Source of the DNA: Clostridia bacterium
GTDB lineage: Bacteria; Bacillota; Clostridia; Oscillospirales; SIG627
Direction: 5' to 3'
DNA: 5,066 bases
Assembly (NCBI GenBank): GCA_017453605.1
Contig: JAFTEP010000034.1
Coordinates: 1 to 5,066 of the forward strand
Position numbers and translations under genes: made by a program. Within the stretch, counting starts at the first letter, position 1. Every line of letters begins with the position of its first letter. The notes beneath the pieces were generated by a model. The model searched no databases. It saw only the letters and a list, made by a program, of their open reading frames with translations, and was not told the origin of the DNA. Shown here in pieces: positions 1 to 5,066 of the stretch.

Positions 1-29
1 ACAGTGTGCTGTGAGAGCCGCGGCGGGAC

Positions 30-101
30 CGAGCCTCAGCGAGACAGCTGTCAGCGGAGCTGACTGATGAGGGGACACCGCATCAACAACCACTCCGTCC
101 C
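30..101. repeat. Hairpin-bearing intergenic palindromic repeat element
   Basis: Non-coding DNA with a compact hairpin: GTCAGC at 50-55 and GCTGAC at 59-64 form a 6-bp perfect stem with a GGA loop. Two shorter pairings follow: TGATG (65-69) with CATCA (81-85), and GGGAC (72-76) with GTCCC (97-101). The order, a GTCAGC-type hairpin, then GATGAGG, then AACAACC-CTCCGTC, resembles repeat elements I associate with intergenic spacers of gut Clostridia. That is recognition from memory, not a search. I see no supportable open reading frame. The left boundary is uncertain and the element may begin before base 1. Confidence 0.5.
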
Positions 102-102
102 A

Positions 103-133
103 CTCGCCGACGCCAAAAACGGAGGCGAAAAAC
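103..133 (+). repeat. Direct repeat, copy 1, 3' of the glycosidase gene
   Basis: This stretch starts with CTCGCCGACGCC (103-114) and ends with GGCGAAAAAC (124-133). The same 12-mer and 10-mer recur in the same order and orientation at 185-212, with a middle part three bases shorter. The two copies bracket the tandem heptamer at 155-179. Their function is unknown. The arrangement suggests one compound intergenic repeat element rather than two unrelated sequences. Confidence 0.6.
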
Positions 134-154
134 CGAACGAAGCAAAAATGCAAT

Positions 155-179
155 AATTCCGAATTCCGAATTCCGAATT
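155..179. repeat. Tandem heptamer repeat AATTCCG x3 plus AATT
   Basis: Three perfect head-to-tail copies of AATTCCG (155-161, 162-168, 169-175) are followed by a partial AATT (176-179). The array contains overlapping palindromes of the CGGAATTCCG type. It is AT-richer than its surroundings and lies in the non-coding spacer downstream of the glycosidase stop codon. Short heptanucleotide arrays like this are known as intergenic decoration in several bacteria (for example the STRR sequences of cyanobacteria). No role is evident, and the copy number may vary between strains. Confidence 0.9.
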
Positions 180-184
180 GACCT

Positions 185-212
185 CTCGCCGACGCCGAAA
201 GCGGCGAAAAAC
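185..212 (+). repeat. Direct repeat, copy 2, with internal hairpin
   Basis: This is the second copy of the repeat at 103-133, sharing the opening CTCGCCGACGCC (185-196) and closing GGCGAAAAAC (203-212). Here the middle forms a hairpin, CGCCG (193-197) and CGGCG (202-206) around an AAAG loop, that copy 1 forms less well. Bases 201-221 also match bases 2622-2642, upstream of the glycosidase gene, at 18 of 21 positions in the same orientation. Confidence 0.6.
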
Positions 213-233
213 ACGGGCGGGCCGTTTCGCGGC
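207..233 (-). terminator. Weak candidate terminator of the glycosidase transcript
   Basis: Read on the minus strand, beginning about 8 bases after the glycosidase stop codon, a short GC stem GCCG/CGGC (221-224 with 230-233, five-base loop) is followed about nine bases later by a run of five T (bases 207-211 on the complement). The stem has only four base pairs and the T run is distant, so it departs from a standard intrinsic terminator. The nearby hairpin at 193-206 might contribute. It is listed because nothing better lies between the gene and the window edge. Confidence 0.25.
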
Positions 234-240
234 GCTGATC

Positions 241-2553
241 CTATTCCACAGACTCCAGTTTTTTCAGCACCGCGAGGCCGTCGACCTCGCCGGGGACGAA
301 TTCCACCGACGAGACCGTCTTGCCCTCGGGAAGGATCACCTCGTCGCGGTACCAGCTCAGAGGCTCTCCGCGCTCGTCGGTGAGATTTATCACGTCGCAT
401 AAAAACGAGGTCAGATATCCGTTGTGGCGGTACAGACCGTGCGGGATCGGATCGTGAGCGCGGCGGAAGAAACAGCCGACGTTTTTGCCGACCTCTAACT
501 TTCTTGATACGCTCGTGCCGTCGGTGAAGCGGATCAGCCAGCTTCCGGCGTCGGGGCAGGGCTCCCAGGGCTTTTTCGTGACGCGGGCGAGCAGCGCCTG
601 GGTGAAGATCAGGCTCTTCGCCTTCGCGTTCAGCCCTATCCTCTCGGGCTTTTCGGGCACGGGCTTCGACGCGTCGCCGGAACGCTCCCACAGAGAACGC
701 TTCGTGCCGTGCAGGGACGGATAAACTTCTCCCGTCAGCTTCTCCCTCAGTTCGGGGATCCTCGCGCTGATGAGCCTGTCAAAATACGTGCGAAGCCTCT
801 CGTCCCATTCGCCGCAGAGCATCTGGGACGTCATCAGAAAGTCGTAGATCTTGCCCTCTCTGTCGAGCCGGTCGAGACGGGTCGGGACCCAGGTCGAGAT
901 CTCGCCGCCGATCATCCCCGGCTTATAGGCGCGCGAGGAATATCTCGGGTAGTGGCTCGAATAGAGGTTCCCGATCACGACTTCAAACCCCTTTTCGAGA
1001 AGGTTGTCCTCGATGTCCTTGTCCATGTGGAAATACCAGATGAAATCGAAGAGCAGAACGTCCTTCGGGATCATGTCTATCGCGGCGGGCGTGAGGTATT
1101 TGGTGACCGGCTGGAGCATGTCCGACCAGATCGCGACCTTCAGACCCTTTGTCTTCATATATCTGTATATCCTGTTCACGTCGTCGGCGAAGAGCTTCGC
1201 CGGGTCCTTCTTCGAGCAGACGGGACAGACCCCGATCTCGTAGACCTCGTCGTGTCCGATATGGACGTATTCCGCGGGACGGAAGGTCTCGATGATCTCG
1301 TCCGCGAGGTCGAAAAGGATCCTGTAGCTCTCTTCTTTCGACGGGCAGTAGCAGTGCGGGAACAGCTTCTCGGGGCGCTGATCCTCCACGCGGTCGTCGG
1401 TGCGCTCGGTCTCGGTCTCGGCGGCGACCTCCGCGATCTCGGGGTGAGAGGTCGTCATGAACTGGACGTGTCCGAGGCTCTGGATCTCCGGGATGACGTC
1501 GATGCAGAAGCTCCTTAAATAGTCCGCGAAATCCGCGGCGTCCTTCTTGTCGAGCGGTTCGCCCTCGGCGACGCTGCCGTGCGGGAACGCGGGGCCTCTG
1601 CCCTCGGCGTTGGCGCGCATCGCGTTCACGACCGCCTCGTTTATCTCCGGGTGGCTTGAAAACTTCATCCCTCCGGCGACCTCGATTATCGCGCGGTTGT
1701 AGCCGAGCGGGCTGATGAGATATTTCACGAGCCGCTTTGCAAAATCCATGCTCTTTGCCGCGGGAAGATACAGATGGACGCCCCTGAAAGCCTTTTTGGG
1801 CTCGAGAGCGGCTTCGCACTCCTTCGCGCCGTCCGCTCCGCAGAGCGAAACGAAGGCCTCCGCCGCCATTACGGCGCCGCGCGCGTCGGAATAATAAAGC
1901 TTCGCGCCCTCTTTTTTTACGCTTATCCTCCAGCCGTTGAAAATATGTCCGTCCTCGCGGACGAATTCTATCCCGCCGTCTCCCTCTCTGAGCCTCCTGC
2001 CGGTGATCTCGAAATACTTTTCCTTCAAGACCGCCGCCGCGTTTTCGCAGAGCGCGTCGGGCTTCATCCTTTCAAAAAGAAATCTGCCCTCGCCCTCGCG
2101 GCAGGAATCCGGGACGGGAAAGATCGGGCTGTCGGCGAGCGCGCCCCAGAGCGAGACTTCTTCTATCTCGATCCCCGAAAACCAGGTGTCGAAAAACAGC
2201 GTCAGATTCTCCGCGATCCTGTCGGCGCGAAGATAGACGCGCTTTTCGGAAATGAGTTTTCCGGTCTCGGCTTCATGGCGCGAAAGCGCCCTGTCGCCGT
2301 CGAGAAGGACGACGGCTTTGAGTTTTGTCTTCTCGGTGAAAGCGACCTCTACCCCGTCGACGTAGCACCTGTTGAAATTCAGATGCAAAAGCGCGCCCTC
2401 GTCCCAGAACTTGCTCCACTTGACTTTCAGCGTTTCGCCCTTGGCGGGATCGCCGTTTATCTCGATCGGCGGGACGGTCATATCGACGCGGGTCACCAAG
2501 CATTTGAGATCCGCTTTTTCATTCAGCCTTCCGGCGTCAAAGATCCTTTCCAT
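241..2553 (-). CDS. Glycoside hydrolase family 20 protein (beta-N-acetylhexosaminidase-like)
   Basis: The 770-residue product fits family GH20, exo-enzymes that remove terminal GlcNAc or GalNAc from glycans by substrate-assisted catalysis. Residues about 1-150 are a beta-rich N-terminal region. Residues about 155-250 resemble the small alpha/beta GH20b domain. Residues about 255-600 fit the catalytic TIM barrel: FRGVHLYLP (256-264, with the Arg that usually binds substrate), VIPEIQSLGH (353-362), HIGHDE (431-436, with D435-E436 as the polarising Asp and acid/base Glu), AIWSDML (474-480) and GGEISTW (549-555). Residues about 635-770 are a beta-rich tail. Two departures from classic GH20 are visible: His434 replaces the second Gly of HxGGDE, and the usual W-x-E after the GGE segment reads WVPT. 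A Cys pair, CPVC (443-446), follows the active site closely. There is no signal peptide or membrane segment, so it should act in the cytoplasm, probably on imported oligosaccharides. A TAA stop lies directly in frame before the ATG, and AAAGGAG sits 8 nt upstream, so the start is well fixed. Family is confident; exact substrate is unknown. Confidence 0.88.
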   Translation of the reverse strand: MERIFDAGRLNEKADLKCLVTRVDMTVPPIEINGDPAKGETLKVKWSKFWDEGALLHLNFNRCYVDGVEVAFTEKTKLKAVVLLDGDRALSRHEAETGKLISEKRVYLRADRIAENLTLFFDTWFSGIEIEEVSLWGALADSPIFPVPDSCREGEGRFLFERMKPDALCENAAAVLKEKYFEITGRRLREGDGGIEFVREDGHIFNGWRISVKKEGAKLYYSDARGAVMAAEAFVSLCGADGAKECEAALEPKKAFRGVHLYLPAAKSMDFAKRLVKYLISPLGYNRAIIEVAGGMKFSSHPEINEAVVNAMRANAEGRGPAFPHGSVAEGEPLDKKDAADFADYLRSFCIDVIPEIQSLGHVQFMTTSHPEIAEVAAETETERTDDRVEDQRPEKLFPHCYCPSKEESYRILFDLADEIIETFRPAEYVHIGHDEVYEIGVCPVCSKKDPAKLFADDVNRIYRYMKTKGLKVAIWSDMLQPVTKYLTPAAIDMIPKDVLLFDFIWYFHMDKDIEDNLLEKGFEVVIGNLYSSHYPRYSSRAYKPGMIGGEISTWVPTRLDRLDREGKIYDFLMTSQMLCGEWDERLRTYFDRLISARIPELREKLTGEVYPSLHGTKRSLWERSGDASKPVPEKPERIGLNAKAKSLIFTQALLARVTKKPWEPCPDAGSWLIRFTDGTSVSRKLEVGKNVGCFFRRAHDPIPHGLYRHNGYLTSFLCDVINLTDERGEPLSWYRDEVILPEGKTVSSVEFVPGEVDGLAVLKKLESVE

Positions 2554-2561
2554 TTATCCTT

Positions 2562-2568
2562 CTCCTTT
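2562..2568 (-). promoter_or_regulatory. Shine-Dalgarno site of the glycosidase gene
   Basis: AAAGGAG on the minus strand lies 8 nt before the ATG at 2553. It is close to the consensus, with ideal spacing. Together with the in-frame TAA immediately before the ATG it settles the start codon. Confidence 0.85.
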
Positions 2569-2584
2569 ATGGGTTTTATACGTA

Positions 2585-2612
2585 CGTTCGGCGTTTCGTC
2601 TTCGCTTTGGCT
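2585..2612 (+). repeat. Diverged inverted copy of the 103-139 repeat, in the glycosidase leader
   Basis: Bases 2585-2612 match the reverse complement of bases about 111-139 at roughly 22 of 28 positions with one gap, starting with an identical CGTTCGG. The two copies therefore lie in inverted orientation on either side of the glycosidase gene. Bases 2622-2642 next to it match 201-221 in direct orientation (18 of 21). This suggests the same repeat family seeded both spacers. The match is short and aligned by eye, so chance similarity in GC-rich DNA remains possible. Confidence 0.4.
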
Positions 2613-2621
2613 CAGACGGGG

Positions 2622-2649
2622 GCGGCGAAAGATCCGGGCGGGTCGCCGC
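2622..2649. repeat. Inverted repeat / leader hairpin upstream of the glycosidase gene
   Basis: GCGGCGA at 2622-2628 pairs perfectly with TCGCCGC at 2643-2649, giving a 7-bp GC-rich stem around a 14-nt loop. It lies inside the predicted 5' leader of the glycosidase mRNA, about 70 nt before the start codon. No T run follows on the minus strand, so it is not a standard terminator. It could be a stabilising leader hairpin or simply part of the repeat seen at 201-221. Confidence 0.5.
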
Positions 2650-2704
2650 GGGCGCCGTCCCCGTGATAAACATTTTCGATCGGCCAAAATCCAAGCCTCT
2701 TTTC

Positions 2705-2716
2705 AAAAGCGATTTT
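2705..2716. promoter_or_regulatory. Operator-like palindrome over the glycosidase -10 box and start site
   Basis: AAAAGCGATTTT is a near-perfect 12-bp palindrome (five of six half-site pairs) centred on CG. A central CpG flanked by A/T arms is the usual form of LacI/CcpA-family operators. It overlaps the predicted -10 box (2712-2717) and the expected transcription start (about 2705) of the minus-strand promoter, a position suited to repression. The regulator is not in this window, and the outer bases depart from the CcpA cre consensus, so the assignment is inferred. Confidence 0.4.
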
Positions 2717-2740
2717 ATCATTTTTACCGCCAAAAATCAA
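2712..2740 (-). promoter_or_regulatory. Sigma-A-type promoter of the glycosidase gene
   Basis: On the minus strand, -35 TTGATT (2735-2740) and -10 TAAAAT (2712-2717) are separated by exactly 17 nt, and TGA directly before the -10 gives an extended -10 (TGn). Transcription should start near 2705, leaving a leader of about 150 nt before the ATG. The boxes were read by eye, but spacing and extended motif are good. Confidence 0.65.
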
Positions 2741-2771
2741 GCCCGGATTTGAAAAATAAAACCCCGGCGGA

Positions 2772-2789
2772 GCGCAAAAATATATGCGC
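2772..2789. promoter_or_regulatory. Inverted repeat between the divergent promoters
   Basis: GCGCA (2772-2776) and TGCGC (2785-2789) are perfect 5-bp arms around an 8-nt A/T-only centre, 18 bp overall. The site lies between the two -35 boxes, about 29 bp upstream of the translocase -35. The form suits a dimeric helix-turn-helix regulator, but no regulator gene is present, and short arms can arise by chance. Confidence 0.35.
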
Positions 2790-2817
2790 CGAATTCTCTT
2801 CGTTTGCCGTCAGGCAG

Positions 2818-2846
2818 TTGCAAAAATCCAAAAAGAGTGCTATAAT
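2818..2846 (+). promoter_or_regulatory. Sigma-A-type promoter of the translocase gene
   Basis: -35 TTGCAA (2818-2823) and a perfect -10 TATAAT (2841-2846) are separated by 17 nt, with TGC just before the -10 giving an extended -10. A/T-rich DNA in the spacer and upstream fits a strong housekeeping promoter. The start site should be near 2853, giving a leader of about 72 nt. Confidence 0.8.
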
Positions 2847-2906
2847 ATAAGATGAAGCAGTTTGTGCGGTCAGATACGGCGCAAAAACAAAAGTTTTTTA
2901 AGTCCG

Positions 2907-2912
2907 AAAGGG
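2907..2912 (+). promoter_or_regulatory. Weak Shine-Dalgarno candidate of the translocase gene
   Basis: AAAGGG ends 12 nt before the ATG at 2925, a longer spacing than usual. An A/T hairpin (AAAAAC 2883-2888 with GTTTTT 2893-2898) lies just upstream. The weak match suggests modest translation. The start is supported by the in-frame TAA directly before this ATG and by the lysine-rich N-terminus that begins there. Confidence 0.45.
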
Positions 2913-2924
2913 TTAAAAGAATAA

Positions 2925-5066
2925 ATGGAAAATTCCAAAAAGAAAAAAACTTCCGGCTCCGCGCCCCCCAAGGCGCGCCGCACCGTGAAGCGCACCGAGG
3001 AACCGAAAAAAGAAAACAGGGCCTACCTTGCGTTCATGCCGTTCGTTCTGGGACTCGTCGGGCTCTTCCTCGCCGCCTGCCTTTTGTTCCCGGACGTCAC
3101 CGGGATCGTCGGCAGATGGCTCGGCGAGGTGCTCCTGGGCTGGTTTTCGCTCGGGGCGTTCGCGATCCCGGTCGTGATGTTCGTCAGGGCGTTCATGCTG
3201 AAAAACGACAGCGCGAGCGGCAGGACGGCGTTCAAGTGGATCATTTCGATCCTTGCCGTGATCTTGCTCGGCGCGTTTTTGTGCGTGTTCTACGAGCTGC
3301 CCGGAAAGTTCGACCTCTCCCGGCTGTATGAGCTCGGCGTCTCCCGCAAGGGCGGCGGGATCGTCAGCGGAAGCCTTGCCATGCTCACCGTCGGCGCGAT
3401 CGGAAAGGTCGCCTCGGGAGCCGTCACGATGATCCTGTTTATAGTCTGCGGAGCTCTCGCTATCGGCAGATCGCCCTCAAAAATGTTCGAGACCGCGGGA
3501 GAGCTCGCCGCAGAGAAGATCACCGACGCCCGCGACAACGTGCGCGACAGAAGGATCGCCCGCCGCGAGGAGCGCGAAAGGCGCCGCGAGGCGGCGATGC
3601 GGCTGCTCGAGGAGAACCCCGCGGACGATCCCGGCGTTCAGAGGATCGTCGGCAGGAGAAAGAAGAAATTCAACGTCGACGTAGAGGGCAAGGGCGAATC
3701 GCTCCCGCCTCCGGCGGATCCCGAAAACGGGAAGCTGCCCGAGTTCGAGCTCGCAAGACCCGCGGAAGCTCAAAGCGCGCCGGAGGTCGAAGTCCCCGCC
3801 GAAAAAGAAACAAAAAAACCCGATCCCGCCGAAGCGGTCGACGTGCTCACCGACGTCTTCAGCCGCCCGGAGGATCCGTCCCTCACCGAACGCTTCAGCG
3901 AAGAAGATCCGGAAAACAGCGGCAGCGAGGCTCAGATCTCCATAAAAGTCTCGCGCAGTCCCGTCGGCGCGTCCGAAAAAGAAAAGGCTCCCGATCCCTC
4001 GGAGCCCGTCTATCACTTCCCGCCTCTGTCGCTCTTGAAATTCGAGCCCGTGAAAAAATCGGTCAATCCCGCCGAGCAGGAGCAAACCGCCAAAAAGCTC
4101 GTCGAGACTCTCTCGAGCTTCGGCGTGAGGACGAGGATCCTGAACATAGCGACCGGCCCGACCGTCACGCGCTACGAGCTGCAGCCGGACGCCGGCGTCA
4201 GGGTGCGCTCTATCGTGAACCTCTCCGACGACATCGCGCTCGGTCTCGCGGCGAGCGGCGTCAGGATAGAGGCGCCGATCCCCGGCAAGGAGGCCGTGGG
4301 GATCGAGATCCCCAACAAGACCGTCGCGACGGTCTATCTGAGGGAGCTTCTGGAGAACCCCGAATTCACGAACGCGGAAAGCAAGCTGACCGCCTGCCTC
4401 GGAATGGACGTCGCGGGCAAGCCGATGTTCTGCAACATAGCAAAAATGCCGCACCTTCTGATCGCGGGCGCAACGAACATGGGCAAATCGGTCTGCATGA
4501 ACTCGATAATCTCTTCTATTCTGTATAAAGCGAGCCCCGACGAGGTCAAGCTGATCCTCATAGACCCGAAGAAGGTCGAGATGTCGGTCTACAACGGGAT
4601 CCCGCACCTGATCGTCCCGACGGTGAGCGAGCCCAAGAAAGCGGCGGGCGCCCTCGCCTGGGCGGTCAACGAAATGGAGCGGCGCTTCGCCCTCATGGAG
4701 GAGACCGGCGCGAGGAACATCGCCGGCTACAACAAGGTGGCCGAGAACGATCCGGAGCTGAAGGTCGAGCCGCTTATCCTCATCGTGATCGACGAGCTCG
4801 CCGATCTGATGATGACCGCGCGCGACGAGGTCGAGACCTCGATCTGCCGCCTCGCGCAGAAAGCCCGCGCCGCCGGCATCCATCTTGTGATCGGCACTCA
4901 GCGTCCGTCGGGGGACGTCATCACGGGTCTCATCAAGGCAAACTTCCCGAGCCGCATCGCGTTCACCGTTTCGAGCCAGGTCGACTCGCGCACGATCATC
5001 GACACCGTCGGCGCGGAGAGGCTTATAGGCAGAGGCGATATGCTCTACGCGCCGGTCGGCTCCACC
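2925..5066 (+). CDS. ftsK: FtsK/SpoIIIE-type DNA translocase (3' end cut by window)
   Basis: This is a membrane-anchored hexameric ATPase that pumps double-stranded DNA during chromosome segregation, at the division septum or into the forespore in sporulating relatives. 714 codons are present with no stop. A lysine-rich N-terminus is followed by about four membrane segments (about 36-56, 67-91, 105-123 and 145-181). An arginine-rich charged helix (about 205-230) leads into a low-complexity acidic and proline-rich linker to about 360, then YHFPPLSLL (363-371), a segment often conserved before the motor. The alpha domain starts near 380. The RecA-like beta domain shows Walker A GATNMGKS (515-522), Walker B LILIVIDELADLMM (617-630, D623-E624), the GTQRPS segment (657-662), SQVDSRTIID (684-693) and GRGDMLY (702-708). 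Missing beyond the edge are the end of the beta domain and the expected C-terminal winged-helix gamma domain that reads DNA orientation. The in-frame TAA just before the ATG rules out an upstream start. It is transcribed away from the glycosidase gene. FtsK versus SpoIIIE cannot be separated from this sequence. Confidence 0.96.
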   Translation, partial: MENSKKKKTSGSAPPKARRTVKRTEEPKKENRAYLAFMPFVLGLVGLFLAACLLFPDVTGIVGRWLGEVLLGWFSLGAFAIPVVMFVRAFMLKNDSASGRTAFKWIISILAVILLGAFLCVFYELPGKFDLSRLYELGVSRKGGGIVSGSLAMLTVGAIGKVASGAVTMILFIVCGALAIGRSPSKMFETAGELAAEKITDARDNVRDRRIARREERERRREAAMRLLEENPADDPGVQRIVGRRKKKFNVDVEGKGESLPPPADPENGKLPEFELARPAEAQSAPEVEVPAEKETKKPDPAEAVDVLTDVFSRPEDPSLTERFSEEDPENSGSEAQISIKVSRSPVGASEKEKAPDPSEPVYHFPPLSLLKFEPVKKSVNPAEQEQTAKKLVETLSSFGVRTRILNIATGPTVTRYELQPDAGVRVRSIVNLSDDIALGLAASGVRIEAPIPGKEAVGIEIPNKTVATVYLRELLENPEFTNAESKLTACLGMDVAGKPMFCNIAKMPHLLIAGATNMGKSVCMNSIISSILYKASPDEVKLILIDPKKVEMSVYNGIPHLIVPTVSEPKKAAGALAWAVNEMERRFALMEETGARNIAGYNKVAENDPELKVEPLILIVIDELADLMMTARDEVETSICRLAQKARAAGIHLVIGTQRPSGDVITGLIKANFPSRIAFTVSSQVDSRTIIDTVGAERLIGRGDMLYAPVGST

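Noticed and set aside
65..101. T-box riboswitch-like end (GGGGACACCGC followed by CCGTCCC)
   Set aside because: The core does not match the T-box GGNACCGCG motif, no terminator T run follows, no stem I features are visible, and no gene lies downstream on the plus strand. A palindromic repeat explains it better.
193..206. CGCCG/CGGCG hairpin as terminator of the glycosidase gene
   Set aside because: On the minus strand the T run comes before the hairpin, not after it, so it cannot work as a standard intrinsic terminator in that direction.
83..691. 202-codon minus frame running into the repeat region
   Set aside because: It overlaps the glycosidase 3' end out of frame and continues through the heptamer repeats, so its tail is only translated repeat.
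709..1518. 269-codon open frame on the plus strand
   Set aside because: It is antisense to the GH20 catalytic barrel, with biased composition and no motif.
983..1819. 278-codon open frame on the minus strand
   Set aside because: It is an alternative frame of the glycosidase gene, Arg-rich with no family resemblance.
2575..2580. TATAAA on the minus strand as a -10 box
   Set aside because: No acceptable -35 at 16-18 nt, and transcription would start inside the Shine-Dalgarno site.
1774..2850. 358-codon open frame on the plus strand
   Set aside because: It is antisense to the 5' half of the glycosidase gene and runs on through the promoters. No recognisable domain.
2852..3331. 159-codon plus frame starting at the predicted transcription start
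   Set aside because: It is out of frame with the translocase, lacks a ribosome-binding site and is compositionally a shadow. It could be thought a leaderless gene, but nothing in its sequence supports that.
3477..4883. 468-codon open frame on the minus strand
   Set aside because: It lies wholly antisense to the translocase, whose motifs are unmistakable. The translation is Arg/Asp/Gly-rich without domains, as expected of a shadow frame in GC-rich codon-biased DNA.

Overview
The window looks like chromosomal DNA from a GC-rich member of the Bacillota, most likely a clostridium-like gut or rumen anaerobe. This placement is an inference. It rests on near-consensus sigma-A-type promoters with extended -10 boxes, a purine-rich Shine-Dalgarno site, a FtsK/SpoIIIE translocase of clostridial flavour, and hairpin-type intergenic repeats of a kind I associate with gut Clostridia. 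No taxonomic marker gene is complete here.

Layout: bases 1-240 are non-coding and packed with small repeats. They hold a hairpin-bearing palindromic element (about 30-101), two direct-repeat copies (103-133 and 185-212) and a tandem heptamer (155-179). Bases 241-2553 on the minus strand encode a 770-residue cytoplasmic protein of glycoside hydrolase family 20 type (beta-N-acetylhexosaminidase-like). It keeps the catalytic Asp-Glu pair but in a variant motif, HIGHDE. Bases 2554-2924 are a divergent intergenic region with a promoter facing each way, an operator-like palindrome over the glycosidase -10 box, and further inverted repeats. Bases 2925-5066 on the plus strand are the first 714 codons of an FtsK/SpoIIIE-type DNA translocase, cut off by the window edge.

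The two genes have no obvious functional link. The glycosidase looks like a separately regulated, possibly sugar-responsive catabolic gene with its own promoter and a leader of about 150 nt. The translocase is a housekeeping chromosome-segregation gene with a strong constitutive-looking promoter. I found no CRISPR array, transposase, tRNA, rRNA or clear riboswitch, and no convincing evidence of a wholly new biological system. The most unusual signals are the variant GH20 active site, the operator-like sites between the divergent promoters, and the related small repeats on both sides of the glycosidase gene.
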